The notes beneath the pieces were generated by a model. That model was not told where the DNA came from, did not search any database, and was given only the letters and a program-made list of their open reading frames with translations. DNA of 64,000 nt from Pseudomonas fluorescens (GTDB taxonomy: Bacteria > Pseudomonadota > Gammaproteobacteria > Pseudomonadales > Pseudomonadaceae), in the NCBI RefSeq assembly GCF_000802965.1, contig NZ_JSAK01000001.1:273810-337809 (forward strand). Direction: 5' to 3'. This document shows, one piece after another, positions 18,977-28,454 of the stretch. Each line of letters starts with the position of its first letter. Position 1 is the first letter of the stretch. Position numbers and translations under genes: made by a program.

Positions 18977-19004
18977 TTCGAGCATGGCCATTAGGGTTAA
19001 GTTC
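18977..19004 (-). promoter_or_regulatory. Possible AlgU (sigma E)-type promoter of the small lipoprotein
   Basis: On the minus strand GAACTT (complement of 18999-19004), a 17-bp spacer and TCGAA (complement of 18977-18981). The -35 matches the AlgU consensus; the -10 differs from TCTGA, so this is tentative. Confidence 0.4.
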
Positions 19005-19097
19005 CTCAATTCGTTCAGATATATAAGATTATTCCCACGGGAACTTTTACGAATCCGCCCAATACGATTTTTGCATACTAAGAAGAGTGTTTATCAC

Positions 19098-19574
19098 ATG
19101 ACCGAGAACCCCGTTTTTGAGCGCGCGACACGATTTCTTTCGGCGCTCAGACATTGCCAGGTACTTGGATTGCGCGTTCATAGCGCCAGCAGCGACGGAC
19201 TAACGGTCATCCTGCCGTACAGCCCGAAGATCGTCGGCAACCCGCAAACCGGTGTGATCCACGGCGGTGTGCTGACTACCCTGATGGACACCGCATGCGG
19301 CATGTCCACCCTCTGCGTGTTGCCGGAATTTGAAGTCTGCCCCACCCTCGACCTGCGCATCGACTACATGCACGCCGCCGAGCCGCATAAGGATGTCTAC
19401 GGCTTCGCCCAGTGCTACCGGGTAACCACCGACGTGATTTTCGCCCGCGGCTTCGCCTATCAGGATGATCCCCAGCAACCCATTGCCCATGTGGTGGGCA
19501 CTTTCATGCGCATGGGCAAAGCCATTAAAGGGACCAAAGGATTTGGCGGCGCCATCGCCGGAGGTGCGAAATGA
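19098..19574 (+). CDS. PaaI family hotdog-fold thioesterase (first of pair)
   Basis: A 158-residue hotdog protein; the frame extends upstream but MTENPVFERATRFL at 19098 is the sensible start. The motif IHGGVLTTLMDTACGMS has the HGG element and the catalytic Asp position of PaaI/YbgC-like acyl-CoA thioesterases. DLRIDYMHAA fits the strand that follows in the family. Its substrate is unknown. The stop overlaps the next gene (ATGA at 19571-19574), which encodes a second, diverged hotdog protein. Confidence 0.85.
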   Translation: MTENPVFERATRFLSALRHCQVLGLRVHSASSDGLTVILPYSPKIVGNPQTGVIHGGVLTTLMDTACGMSTLCVLPEFEVCPTLDLRIDYMHAAEPHKDVYGFAQCYRVTTDVIFARGFAYQDDPQQPIAHVVGTFMRMGKAIKGTKGFGGAIAGGAK

Positions 19575-20023
19575 GCGAGTCATTCAAGGAGCAACTGCAA
19601 CAGGCCCATGAGCGGGGGGACTACGGCCCGCTGTTGGACCTGATTCCCTACGCCCAATTGATTGGCGTCGAATGCTCACGCGTGGGGGATGAGCTGCTGT
19701 TTCGTCTTCCGGCCAACAAGGACAACATTGGTAACCCTTTATTGCCCGCGATCCACGGTGGTGTGATTGCCGGTTTCATGGAGTTGGCCGCCGCACTTCA
19801 TCTGCTGGTGTTTACCGGTTCACCCGGCGTGCCAAAAATTATCGACTTCTCTCTCGACTACCTGCGCGCCGGGCAATCTCGCGATACCTGGGCTCGGTGC
19901 CAGGTGTGTCGCCAGGGGCGTCGAGTGGCAAACGTGGCGATTACAGCCTGGCAAAGTACCGAAGCGGAACCCATCGCCACGGCCCGGGCGCATTTCAAAC
20001 TTGATGAGCCCTTGAAATCCTGA
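19571..20023 (+). CDS. PaaI family hotdog-fold thioesterase (second of pair)
   Basis: A 150-residue paralogue of the preceding gene. It has IHGGVIAGFMELAAALHLL, where the usual Asp/Asn position is Glu, and DFSLDYLRAG in place of DLRIDYMHAA. The two proteins are translationally coupled and could form a heteromeric hotdog assembly. That is inference; separate acyl-CoA substrates are also possible. Confidence 0.83.
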   Translation: MSESFKEQLQQAHERGDYGPLLDLIPYAQLIGVECSRVGDELLFRLPANKDNIGNPLLPAIHGGVIAGFMELAAALHLLVFTGSPGVPKIIDFSLDYLRAGQSRDTWARCQVCRQGRRVANVAITAWQSTEAEPIATARAHFKLDEPLKS

Positions 20024-20104
20024 ACACAGCCCCCAACTCTGATGACAACCCGCCGCCGACCCTCAAGGTCGCGGCTTATGCCATCTGATTGGAGTTTGAT
20101 GACC

Positions 20105-22009
20105 ATGAGTGTGGAAACTCAAAAGGAAACCCTGGGCTTCCAGACCGAGGTGAAGCAACTGCTGCACCTCATGATTCATTCGCTGTATTCCAACAAGGAA
20201 ATTTTCCTTCGCGAACTGATCTCGAACGCCTCTGACGCTGTAGACAAATTACGTTTCGAAGCGCTGTCCAAGCCAGAATTGCTGGAAGGTGGCGCCGAAC
20301 TGAAAATCCGCGTGAGCTTCGACAAAGACGCTAAAACCGTCACCCTTGAAGACAACGGTATCGGTATGAGCCGTGAAGATGCGATCACGCACCTCGGCAC
20401 CATCGCCAAGTCTGGCACCGCCGACTTCATGAAGCACCTGACCGGCGACCAGAAGAAAGACTCGCATCTGATCGGTCAGTTCGGTGTTGGTTTCTACTCT
20501 GCCTTCATCGTTGCCGACAAAGTCGACGTGTACAGCCGTCGTGCCGGCAGTGCTGCCAGCGAAGGCGTGCACTGGTCGTCCAAGGGCGAAGGTGACTTCG
20601 AAGTGGCGACAGTCGAGAAAGCCGAGCGCGGCACTCGCATCGTCCTGCACCTGAAGTCCGGTGAAGACGAATTTGCCGATGGCTGGCGTCTGCGCAACAT
20701 CATCAAGAAGTACTCCGACCACATCGCTTTGCCGATCGAGTTGCCGAAAGAAGTGGCAGCCGCTGAAGGCGAAGAGAAGCCGGCTGTTGAATGGGAAACC
20801 GTCAACCGCGCCAGCGCCCTGTGGACCCGTCCGCGTACCGAGATCAAGGACGAGGAATACCAGGAGTTCTACAAGCACATTGCTCACGACTTCGAAAACC
20901 CGCTGAGCTGGAGCCACAACAAGGTCGAAGGCAAGCTCGAATATAGCTCGCTGCTGTACGTGCCGGCCCGTGCTCCGTTCGACCTGTACCAGCGTGAAGC
21001 GCCGAAAGGCCTGAAGCTGTATGTGCAACGCGTTTTCGTCATGGATCAGGCGGAGTCGTTCCTGCCGCTGTACCTGCGTTTCATCAAAGGCGTGGTCGAT
21101 TCCAACGACTTGTCGCTGAACGTGTCGCGGGAAATCCTGCAGAAAGACCCGATCATCGACTCCATGAAGTCGGCGCTGACCAAGCGCGTTCTGGACATGC
21201 TGGAAAAACTGGCGAAGAACGAGCCTGAGCAATACAAAGGCTTCTGGAAAAACTTCGGCCAGGTCATGAAAGAAGGCCCGGCAGAAGACTTCGCCAACAA
21301 AGAAAAAATTGCTGGCTTGCTGCGTTTCGCATCGACCAACGGTGAAGACGGCGAACAGGTTGTCGGTCTGACCGAATATCTGGCTCGCGCCAAGGAAGGT
21401 CAGGACAAGATTTACTACCTGACTGGCGAAACCTACGCGCAAGTCAAAAACAGCCCGCACCTGGAAGTCTTCCGCAAGAAAGGCATCGAAGTGCTGCTGC
21501 TGACCGATCGCATCGACGAGTGGCTGATGAGCTACCTCAGCGATTTCGACGGCAAGAGCTTTGTCGACGTGGCGCGCGGTGACCTCGACCTCGGCAACCT
21601 GGACTCGGAAGAGGACAAGAAAGCCGCGGAAGAAGTCGCCAAGTCCAAAGAAGGACTGGTTGAGCGTCTGAAAACCGCGCTGGGCGAATCCGTCGCTGAA
21701 GTGCGGGTTTCCCACCGTCTGACCGACTCGCCGGCGATTCTGGCCATCGGCGAGCAGGACTTGGGTCTGCAAATGCGTCAAATCCTCGAAGCCAGCGGGC
21801 AGAAAGTTCCGGATTCGAAGCCGATCTTCGAATTCAACCCGGCTCACCCGTTGATCGAGAAGCTCGATAACGAGCGGAGCGACGAGCGCTTCGGCGACCT
21901 GTCGCACATCCTCTTCGATCAGGCGGCCCTGGCGGCCGGCGACAGCTTGAAGGACCCGGCGGCTTATGTGCGTCGTCTGAACAAGCTATTGGTTGAGCTG
22001 TCGGCTTAA
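20105..22009 (+). CDS. htpG: Chaperone protein HtpG (bacterial Hsp90)
   Basis: A 634-residue Hsp90. The N-terminal GHKL ATPase contains [16 protein letters not shown], the DNGIGMS motif and [15 protein letters not shown]. The middle domain has NVSREILQ with the catalytic-loop arginine. The C-terminal dimerisation domain is complete. I chose ATG 20105 ([13 protein letters not shown]); an ATG two codons earlier shares the GGAG ribosome-binding site. It is followed by its own terminator. Confidence 0.96.
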   Translation: MSVETQKETLGFQTEVKQLLHLMIHSLYSNKEIFLRELISNASDAVDKLRFEALSKPELLEGGAELKIRVSFDKDAKTVTLEDNGIGMSREDAITHLGTIAKSGTADFMKHLTGDQKKDSHLIGQFGVGFYSAFIVADKVDVYSRRAGSAASEGVHWSSKGEGDFEVATVEKAERGTRIVLHLKSGEDEFADGWRLRNIIKKYSDHIALPIELPKEVAAAEGEEKPAVEWETVNRASALWTRPRTEIKDEEYQEFYKHIAHDFENPLSWSHNKVEGKLEYSSLLYVPARAPFDLYQREAPKGLKLYVQRVFVMDQAESFLPLYLRFIKGVVDSNDLSLNVSREILQKDPIIDSMKSALTKRVLDMLEKLAKNEPEQYKGFWKNFGQVMKEGPAEDFANKEKIAGLLRFASTNGEDGEQVVGLTEYLARAKEGQDKIYYLTGETYAQVKNSPHLEVFRKKGIEVLLLTDRIDEWLMSYLSDFDGKSFVDVARGDLDLGNLDSEEDKKAAEEVAKSKEGLVERLKTALGESVAEVRVSHRLTDSPAILAIGEQDLGLQMRQILEASGQKVPDSKPIFEFNPAHPLIEKLDNERSDERFGDLSHILFDQAALAAGDSLKDPAAYVRRLNKLLVELSA

Positions 22010-22019
22010 CTGCGTTGTA

Positions 22020-22046
22020 GAAAAACCCGCTTCGGCGGGTTTTTTC
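22020..22046 (+). terminator. Terminator of htpG
   Basis: AAAAACCCGC / GCGGGTTTTTT hairpin with a TTCG loop, ending in six T, 11 bp after the htpG stop. Confidence 0.9.
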
Positions 22047-22076
22047 ATTCTGGTGTTTAAAAATCAGGAGTCAGAA

Positions 22077-22805
22077 ATGAGCCAAATCACTGTACGTTCC
22101 GTGGCCTACCAGATTGATGGCCAGTCCTACGAAAGCCGTCTGGCTTTTGATGCTGACCAAAAAGGCCCGCGTCCGGGGTTGTTGATGGCGCCGAACTGGA
22201 TGGGTGTCAGCGCCGGCGCCGAAGAAATCGCCAAGTCGGTGGCGGCCAAGGGCTACGTGGTACTGATCGCAGACCTCTATGGCCAATCGCTTCGCCCTCA
22301 GAACAACGATGAAGCGGGCGCAGCGATGATGCCGCTGAAGAATGACCGCCCATTGCTGCGCAAGCGCATGCAGGTTGCGTTCGAACAGCTGCAAAACCAG
22401 GGCGAAGTGGCCGTCGATACTTCGAAGCTGGCCACATTCGGTTTCTGCTTCGGTGGTTGCTGTGCGTTGGAATTCGCCCGTACTGGTGCGCCGGTAAAGG
22501 CGGCGGTGTCGTTCCACGGCACCCTCGATACGCCGAATCCGGCCGATGCGAAAAACATCAAGGGCAAGGTGCTGGTACTGCACGGTGCTTCCGATCCATT
22601 AGTGCCGAAAGAGCAACTGCCGGCCTTCGAAGAGGAAATGAATACGGCGGGTGTGGATTGGCAGTTGCTGAGCTACGGCGGTGCGTTCCACTCGTTCACC
22701 GATCCGCATGCGAATGTGCCGGGGATGATGATGTACGACGCGAAGATTGCCACACGGGCGTTCACGTCGATGCATAACTTGCTGGATGAAGTGTTCAAGG
22801 GCTGA
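22077..22805 (+). CDS. Dienelactone hydrolase family protein
   Basis: A 242-residue alpha/beta hydrolase. The nucleophile elbow is GFCFGGCCALE with Cys in the nucleophile position, as in dienelactone hydrolases. The Asp of the triad is probably in LHGASDPLVP and the His in GAFHSFTDP. The start at 22077 has an AGGAG SD, and the frame's upstream extension is not needed. The natural substrate is uncertain; dienelactone itself is not implied by context. Confidence 0.87.
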   Translation: MSQITVRSVAYQIDGQSYESRLAFDADQKGPRPGLLMAPNWMGVSAGAEEIAKSVAAKGYVVLIADLYGQSLRPQNNDEAGAAMMPLKNDRPLLRKRMQVAFEQLQNQGEVAVDTSKLATFGFCFGGCCALEFARTGAPVKAAVSFHGTLDTPNPADAKNIKGKVLVLHGASDPLVPKEQLPAFEEEMNTAGVDWQLLSYGGAFHSFTDPHANVPGMMMYDAKIATRAFTSMHNLLDEVFKG

Positions 22806-22829
22806 AAAAGCACCGAACATCGAACCCTG

Positions 22830-22970
22830 TATGAGCCGGCTTGCTGGCGATAGCGTCCTCATGATCGCCATCGCTAGCAAGCCAGCGCCTACAAGAGTTG
22901 TGTCGTACACAGTTTTGCGAACAAGCCGATCAACTGTGGGAGCTGGCTTGCCAGCGATGAGGCAATGACA
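22830..22970. repeat. Cluster of three REP arms
   Basis: An inverted pair (GAGCCGGCTTGCTGGCGATAGCG ... CGCTAGCAAGCCAGCGCC-type) is followed by a third arm TGTGGGAGCTGGCTTGCCAGCG. It lies between the convergent dienelactone hydrolase-like and pirin genes. No separate terminator is evident, so the REP hairpins may serve that role. Confidence 0.75.
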
Positions 22971-22983
22971 GGCGCTTAAAACC

Positions 22984-23844
22984 TCAAGGCAATTCAATCC
23001 GCTCAACTTCCCCCGGCACCGTAGGCCAATCCCCGGCCGCCCAGCGACGGCGCGCTTCATCGATTGCTGCCGGATCGCTCGCCACGAAATTCCAATTGAT
23101 CCGTCGCGGTCCGTCCAGTGGTGCTCCCCCGAACAGCACGGCATGACAGTCGCTCTCAGCGAACAGGGTCATTTCCTCTCCGGCAGGCAAAACAACCAGC
23201 GAATGCGGTTCTACTGCCTCGCCATCCAGTTGCGCTTCACCGCTCAACACATACAGCGCTCGTTCTTCATGCTCGGTTGGAATCAGCAATGTCGTCGCCG
23301 TTTGCAGGTTCAGTTCCGCGTATAGCGTAGGAGAAAGCACCGGCACCGGCGATTCAAGGCAGAAGCCTGAGCCGGCAATCATGCGGATCTTCACCCCAAG
23401 GTTGTCGCTGACCGGGAGCGTAGTCGCTGGGTGATGGCTGTAATGCCCCGGGCCTTGTTCGTGATCTTTCGGGGACGCCAGCCAGATCTGCAAACCGTGC
23501 ATCTTGAAACTTTGGTCCCATAGCGGCTGAGGCGTGCGTTCAACGTGGGCGATGGCGCTGCCGGCGGTCATCCAGCTGACATCGCCAGCATTGACCACCT
23601 GATCAGAACCGAGACTGTCCTTGTGCTGGATCTGCCCGTCGAACAAGTAGGTGAGGGTCGACAGCCCGATATGCGGGTGCTGTCGGATGTTCATGCCTTT
23701 GCCGGCCGGATACTCGGTTTCGAGCATGTGGTCGAAAAACACGAAGGGCCCGACATTGCGGCATTTGGCAGAAGGCAGCGGACGAAGAATCGGCTGGCCT
23801 TCGACATCTTCGGCGCGGGGGCGGATCACGAGCGGAGTGTTCAT
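22984..23844 (-). CDS. Pirin family protein
   Basis: A 286-residue double-cupin. The N-terminal cupin has HPHIGLSTLTYLFDGQIQHKDS and VNAGDVSWMTAGSAIAHVE, which carry the three His and one Glu that bind metal in pirins. The C-terminal cupin holds ALYVLSGEAQLDG. Bacterial pirins are variously quercetinases or metabolic regulators; nothing here decides which. The start ATG is at 23844. Confidence 0.88.
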   Translation of the reverse strand: MNTPLVIRPRAEDVEGQPILRPLPSAKCRNVGPFVFFDHMLETEYPAGKGMNIRQHPHIGLSTLTYLFDGQIQHKDSLGSDQVVNAGDVSWMTAGSAIAHVERTPQPLWDQSFKMHGLQIWLASPKDHEQGPGHYSHHPATTLPVSDNLGVKIRMIAGSGFCLESPVPVLSPTLYAELNLQTATTLLIPTEHEERALYVLSGEAQLDGEAVEPHSLVVLPAGEEMTLFAESDCHAVLFGGAPLDGPRRINWNFVASDPAAIDEARRRWAAGDWPTVPGEVERIELP

Positions 23845-23906
23845 GGTGCGTTCCAGGCTGAGCGGGTGATGCGTTCGAGCATAACCCGCTTGCGCAGCCG
23901 TTGCCG

Positions 23907-24323
23907 CTATTGGCTGAACGCGCCTTCGGAAAGGTGGGTTTCGATGCTGACTTCACTGGTGGTCATCAGCTTGTGAATCGGGCAGCGGTCGGCCACACGG
24001 TGCAACTCATCACGCTGGGCGTCGGTGAGCACACCCTTGAGGGTCAGTCTGACGTGGAGGACATATTTGCCTTTCTGCTCTTCACTGTTGTCGCGTTTGA
24101 CCTCAACGCCAACGCCCGTCAGCGGAATGTCCTTTTTCTTCGCGTACAACTTCAAGGTCAGGGCCTTGCATGCACCCAGCGCGGCATCGAAGTAATCGTG
24201 CGGCTCCGGCGCCGAACCTCCGCCGCCAGCGGACTGGGGGACATCGGCAAAGAGTTCGTGGTCATCGATCTGGACGCTGTGGCGAAAACCTTCGGCGGAA
24301 ACGGTATTGACGGTAACGGTCAT
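23907..24323 (-). CDS. OsmC family protein
   Basis: A 138-residue OsmC/Ohr-fold protein starting MTVTVNTVSAEGFRH at 24323; the frame extends further upstream without a plausible start. The two redox Cys are in GACKALTLKLYAKKK and DRCPIHKLMTT, the arrangement of YhfA-type OsmC proteins. A hydroperoxide-reducing role is possible, but the YhfA subgroup has no firm substrate. It is followed at 62 bp by the pirin gene in the same direction. Confidence 0.87.
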   Translation of the reverse strand: MTVTVNTVSAEGFRHSVQIDDHELFADVPQSAGGGGSAPEPHDYFDAALGACKALTLKLYAKKKDIPLTGVGVEVKRDNSEEQKGKYVLHVRLTLKGVLTDAQRDELHRVADRCPIHKLMTTSEVSIETHLSEGAFSQ

Positions 24324-24404
24324 GGGAAACCTCGCAGGCGGCAGGAAAAAACATTCGATCAAAAAAGACCTTGAAGGTATAGAGCAATACGCCTGCTGCG
24401 CGTT

Positions 24405-24495
24405 CCTTTTTAAAAGATCGCAGCCTGCGTCGAACGCATCTTCCCGTAGGAGCTGCCGAAGGTTCGGGCCGCGCTCGGACGATCTTTTGATCAAA
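24405..24495. repeat. REP-like element (GATCGCAGCCTGCG family)
   Basis: AAAAGATCGCAGCCTGCGTCGAACGC and GTAGGAGCTGCCGAAGGTTCGG...GATCTTTTGATC arms of the same family as those at 2250, 44281 and 62770. The right-hand arm is interrupted by about 15 bp of unrelated sequence. It lies in the gap between OsmC and the DUF3108 gene. Confidence 0.65.
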
Positions 24496-24496
24496 A

Positions 24497-24523
24497 AAAG
24501 CCCCGCATTTGCGGGGCTTCTTT
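24497..24523 (-). terminator. Terminator of the purM-purN-DUF3108 operon
   Basis: AAAAAAGCCCCGC / GCGGGGCTTCTTT hairpin with an ATTT loop, 14 bp beyond the DUF3108 stop on the minus strand. Confidence 0.85.
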
Positions 24524-24536
24524 ATATACGTTCGGA

Positions 24537-25250
24537 TCAACTGCCTTTGACAGTCTTGCCGTTGACCTTGCCGTCCAGGAGCATGATGTTGTACTCCTTG
24601 CCGTCGGTTTCGACCTGTTGCAGGCGGACCAGCAAATAATCCCAATCCTTGGCGAACCACAGCACAGTGATGCGCTTGCTTTGCGTCGGGTCGCGCACGC
24701 GCTCGACCTTGATTGCATCGATCTGGCCAGCCTTGGTGTCGACTTTTTCCGAACCGAGCACGCGGAAGTCGTAGGTATCGACTTCGCCATCATCCACGAC
24801 CTGATAGCTCATACTCTTCTTGCCGGCGGCGACGTCATGCTGAAGAGCAAGCTGATAAGTGGATTTGTCGAGCATGCCGCGGTTCAGCGGGATATTCACG
24901 GCGTCGCCACGATCAGTACCGGTTACCTTTTTGGCGGCCCAGTCGAAGTCCAGATCAGCCTTCTTGGCTTTGCCCAGACCACCGCGTTCGAAGTGGTAGG
25001 ACTGTGGCAGCAGGGTGTCCTTGTCGACGGTCAGGGTGCTTTCTTCGGACAGGCTGGCGATCATCATCGACGCCTTGAAGGTGAGCTTCCAGATGCCGTT
25101 GGCTTCCTTGGTCAGGCTGCGTTCGGCGGTGCCGCTCATGGGCAGCTGCTTCCAGTCGGCGGTGTAGCTGGCGGAGAACGGTTGAAGGTCTGCAGCCTGC
25201 GCAAAGGGCAGGGCGAGCAGAGCGCAAGCGAAGAGCAGGGCGCGACGCAT
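24537..25250 (-). CDS. DUF3108 domain-containing periplasmic protein
   Basis: A 237-residue protein with a Sec signal (MRRALLFACALLALPFAQAAD) and a beta-rich DUF3108 body: FSASYTADWKQLPMSGTAERSL and repeated strand-like segments ending near residue 230. An AGGAG ribosome-binding site precedes the start. It is 8 bp downstream of purN and so cotranscribed with the purine genes; that pairing recurs in pseudomonads but does not reveal the function. Confidence 0.85.
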   Translation of the reverse strand: MRRALLFACALLALPFAQAADLQPFSASYTADWKQLPMSGTAERSLTKEANGIWKLTFKASMMIASLSEESTLTVDKDTLLPQSYHFERGGLGKAKKADLDFDWAAKKVTGTDRGDAVNIPLNRGMLDKSTYQLALQHDVAAGKKSMSYQVVDDGEVDTYDFRVLGSEKVDTKAGQIDAIKVERVRDPTQSKRITVLWFAKDWDYLLVRLQQVETDGKEYNIMLLDGKVNGKTVKGS

Positions 25251-25258
25251 AAAATCTC

Positions 25259-25909
25259 CTAGGTTCGAATCAAGTGGCCGCTGGCCGCGAGTAACTGTCC
25301 ATCCAGTAAAGCACCTTGATCACCGAGTGATAACCGGCCTTCGGCAAACCAGTGTACGGCCATCGGGTAGATCAGGTGTTCCTGAACGTGGACCCGCTGC
25401 GCCAGGCTTTGCGGCGAGTCATGCAACTCTACCGGTATTACTGCCTGTACGACCAGTGGTCCGCCATCGAGTTCCTCGGTGACGAAGTGCACGGAGCAAC
25501 CGTGTTCGGCGTCGCCGGCCTCCAGCGCTCGCTGATGAGTGTGTAACCCTTTGTATTTGGGTAGCAGCGAAGGATGGATGTTGAGCAGGCGACCCTGGAA
25601 GTGACGCACGAAATCAGCGCTGAGGATGCGCATGAAACCGGCCAGTACCACGAGTTTGGGGTTGAAGGCGTCGATCAGTTCGATCAACGCGGCATCGAAG
25701 GCCTCGCGGCCATCGAAAGCCTTGTGATCCAGCGAGCGGGTGGCGATACCCGCGTCACTGGCGCGTTGCAGGCCGTAGGCGTCGGCGCGGTTGGAAATCA
25801 CCGCAGCGATGCGGGCCGGGCTGTCGCCGGTCCGCGTGCTGTCGATCAAGGCCTGCAAGTTACTGCCGGTGCCGGACAACAGCACCACCACATCACAGGT
25901 CTGGGACAT
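25259..25909 (-). CDS. purN: Phosphoribosylglycinamide formyltransferase PurN
   Basis: A 216-residue folate-dependent GAR transformylase, third step of purine synthesis. LLSGTGSNLQALID binds the phosphoribosyl group. The catalytic Asn-His-Asp set is in LNIHPSLLPKYKGLHTHQ and the ELDGGP region. The start at 25909 overlaps the purM stop by one base, replacing a longer upstream frame. Confidence 0.95.
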   Translation of the reverse strand: MSQTCDVVVLLSGTGSNLQALIDSTRTGDSPARIAAVISNRADAYGLQRASDAGIATRSLDHKAFDGREAFDAALIELIDAFNPKLVVLAGFMRILSADFVRHFQGRLLNIHPSLLPKYKGLHTHQRALEAGDAEHGCSVHFVTEELDGGPLVVQAVIPVELHDSPQSLAQRVHVQEHLIYPMAVHWFAEGRLSLGDQGALLDGQLLAASGHLIRT

Positions 25910-26967
25910 CAATGAGCCTTGAGGTTCTTCAGTTCGACCTGAGCTGCGCCTTCGGCAGCGGTGGAGATCTGACCGATGACCCATGGCTGCTCGCCGGCTT
26001 CGCGCAAAACGTTCAGGGCAGTTTCGACGTGCTCTTGAGCGACGCAGATGACCATGCCGACACCGCAGTTCAGTACGCGGTGCATTTCGTTTTCGTCGAC
26101 GTTGCCTTTCTCTTGCAGCCAGTCGAACACCGCCGGACGGGTCCAGCTCGCCACGTCAACCACCGCTTGTGCGCCTTTTGGCAGAACGCGCGGGATGTTG
26201 TCCAGCAGGCCGCCACCGGTGATGTGGGCCATGGCTTTGACGGCGCCGGTTTCCTTGATCAGCTTGAGCAGCGGCTTCACGTAGATGCGGGTCGGGGCCA
26301 TCAGCAGGTCGGTCAGCGGCTTGCCGTCGAGCTGGGTGTTTTCGATGTCTGCACCGGACACTTCGATGATCTTGCGGATCAGCGAGTAGCCGTTGGAGTG
26401 CGGGCCGGAAGACGGCAGGGCGAGCAGGGCGTCGCCAGCAGCGACTTTGGAACCGTCGATGATTTCGGATTTTTCCACGACGCCGACGCAGAAGCCGGCC
26501 AGGTCGTAGTCTTCGCCTTCGTACATGCCTGGCATTTCAGCGGTTTCGCCGCCGACCAGGGAGCAGCCGGACAGCTCGCAGCCTGCGCCGATGCCGGTCA
26601 CAACCTGGGCGGCGGTGTCGACGTTCAGTTTGCCGGTGGCGTAGTAGTCGAGGAAGAACAGCGGCTCTGCGCCGCACACCACCAGGTCGTTGACGCACAT
26701 GGCGACCAGGTCGATGCCGATGCTGTCGTGCTTGTTCAGGTTCAGTGCCAGGCGCAGCTTGGTGCCGACGCCGTCAGTACCGGAAACCAGCACAGGCTGC
26801 TTGTAGCCGGCCGGGATTTCGCAGAGGGCGCCAAAACCGCCCAGGCCGCCCATGACTTCCGGGCGCGCAGTGCGCTTGGCGACGCTCTTGATGCGTTCGA
26901 CCAATGCTTCACCGGCGTCGATGTCTACACCGGCGTCCTTGTAGCTCAGGGAGGGTTGCTTGCTCAT
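25909..26967 (-). CDS. purM: Phosphoribosylformylglycinamidine cyclo-ligase PurM
   Basis: A 352-residue AIR synthetase that makes aminoimidazole ribotide from FGAM with ATP. Family blocks are [14 protein letters not shown] at the N-terminus, [30 protein letters not shown] and [17 protein letters not shown]. First gene of the purM-purN-DUF3108 operon on the minus strand. Confidence 0.96.
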   Translation of the reverse strand: MSKQPSLSYKDAGVDIDAGEALVERIKSVAKRTARPEVMGGLGGFGALCEIPAGYKQPVLVSGTDGVGTKLRLALNLNKHDSIGIDLVAMCVNDLVVCGAEPLFFLDYYATGKLNVDTAAQVVTGIGAGCELSGCSLVGGETAEMPGMYEGEDYDLAGFCVGVVEKSEIIDGSKVAAGDALLALPSSGPHSNGYSLIRKIIEVSGADIENTQLDGKPLTDLLMAPTRIYVKPLLKLIKETGAVKAMAHITGGGLLDNIPRVLPKGAQAVVDVASWTRPAVFDWLQEKGNVDENEMHRVLNCGVGMVICVAQEHVETALNVLREAGEQPWVIGQISTAAEGAAQVELKNLKAH

Positions 26968-27352
26968 GATCCAGGCCTTTAGGGGGGATTCAGGGGTAAC
27001 GACCGAGTTCAGCGGGGACGCCGAATTCGACGGGGGGCGATTGCCTCACGCGAATTTCGAGGGTGCCCGGCTGTTGCCGGTCTGCGAAGGCGCGCGATTT
27101 TATCAGGCTTGAGAGGCAGCGGCCATCCTCACGCCGACAGCAGGGGCATATCTGCCTAAAAAAAACGAAATTGCCCCGTGTCAGTAGCATCCTGCTCGCT
27201 CGCGCAGGGTATCGTCATTAACCGTCTATCGTTATGACAGTGCGAAAACTTACCCGGGACGTGTGAATGTTTTGCGCCGAGCGATGGTCACAGCCTTGCT
27301 CGATCGTCTTCATGCGGTCTGTTCCACCCGCCCTTGTCGTCAGGAATCTTCC
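26968..27352. other. Divergent region between purM and the DUF2066 gene
   Basis: A 385-bp stretch without a gene I can support. Reading toward purM, a TAAAAT-like -10 (complement of 27097-27102) is present without a good -35. The longer plus-strand frame from 27263 lacks a signal peptide start; the signal peptide begins at 27353. Confidence 0.5.
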
Positions 27353-28417
27353 ATGCGTTTTTGTAAATTCTTGTTTGCAGGTTGTTTGTCATTGGTCAGT
27401 CTCGTCAGTCAGGCCGAAACGGTGAAAGGCCTTTATGTAGTGCGCGAGCCTGTCAGCAGCCAGACGCAGGAGGAGCGTGATCAAGCGACTCAGCGTGCGT
27501 TGGATACGCTGGTGTTGCGACTGACCGGCGATCCGAAGGCGGCGCAAAGTCCGGGCCTGGCAGCGATTCGCAAAGACCCGCAGCAAATCATCAGTCAGTA
27601 CGGTTTTGAGGCGGGGCCGCCGGAAGTGTTGAAAGTCGATTTCGATCCGGCGACCACCGAGCAGGCCTTGCGCCGCGCCGGGCTGGCCATGTGGGGAGCC
27701 AATCGGCCGTCGATTCTGGGTTGGTGGTTGAACGAATCCACAGAGGGCTCAAGCCTAGTGGGCGATGGTCAGGCCAATGCGACGCCGTTGCGCCGAGCCG
27801 CTCAGCACCGTGGTTTGCCGCTGCGTCTGCCGCTGGCGGATTTGGGTGAGCAGGGCGTCGCTACGGCACCGAATCTTGAAAGTGCTGATCCGGCACCGCT
27901 GCGGGCGGCATCGGAACGTTACAATGCCGACGCTGTGCTGGCGGTGCATGCCCGTGAAGAGGGTGGTCAGTGGCAGGCCAAGTGGCGTCTGTGGCTGGGT
28001 GACCAGAAAGAGGCGGGTAGCGTTCAAGGCGCGGATCAGGCCGCTGTGGCGGATGCGGTGATGTTGGCGGTCAACGAACGCCTGGCGCCGCGATTCGTCG
28101 CCAAGCCTGGGGCTTCATCGCAACAGTTGCTGGAAGTGCAGGGGATGAATCTGGAGCGTTATGCGACGCTTGGGCGATTGCTGGAACCCTTCGGTGGGCG
28201 TCCGCAAAGTGTCGATGGCGACCGGATTCTGTATCGGGTCAATGGCAGTGCTGATCAATTGCGGGCGCAATTATCGTTGGCGAAGTTGCAAGAGGTTGCA
28301 GCGGCACCAACACCGGCCCCAGCCCCCGTTACACCTGCTCAACCGGCGGCTGGCGGCGCTGCCGCTGCCATAACGCCAACCCCCGCACCGACACCGCAGT
28401 TGCGTTTCCGCTGGTAG
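27353..28417 (+). CDS. DUF2066 domain-containing exported protein
   Basis: A 354-residue protein with a signal peptide (MRFCKFLFAGCLSLVSLVSQAE, cut near residue 22). The body begins TVKGLYVVREPVSSQTQEERDQATQRALDTLVLRLTGD, the DUF2066 signature. It ends in a Pro/Ala/Thr-rich low-complexity tail (AAPTPAPAPVTPAQP...). The gene lies directly upstream of the PerM-like permease gene and of hda, an arrangement common in pseudomonads. The function is unknown. Confidence 0.83.
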   Translation: MRFCKFLFAGCLSLVSLVSQAETVKGLYVVREPVSSQTQEERDQATQRALDTLVLRLTGDPKAAQSPGLAAIRKDPQQIISQYGFEAGPPEVLKVDFDPATTEQALRRAGLAMWGANRPSILGWWLNESTEGSSLVGDGQANATPLRRAAQHRGLPLRLPLADLGEQGVATAPNLESADPAPLRAASERYNADAVLAVHAREEGGQWQAKWRLWLGDQKEAGSVQGADQAAVADAVMLAVNERLAPRFVAKPGASSQQLLEVQGMNLERYATLGRLLEPFGGRPQSVDGDRILYRVNGSADQLRAQLSLAKLQEVAAAPTPAPAPVTPAQPAAGGAAAAITPTPAPTPQLRFRW

Positions 28418-28454
28418 ATTTTTCTTTCTTTATATAGAAGCAATGGAGTGGTTC

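Noticed and set aside
19032..19043. TTCCCACGGGAA inverted repeat between lipoprotein and thioesterase genes
   Set aside because: Short arms (5 bp) in one copy; it could arise by chance, so it is not called an operator.
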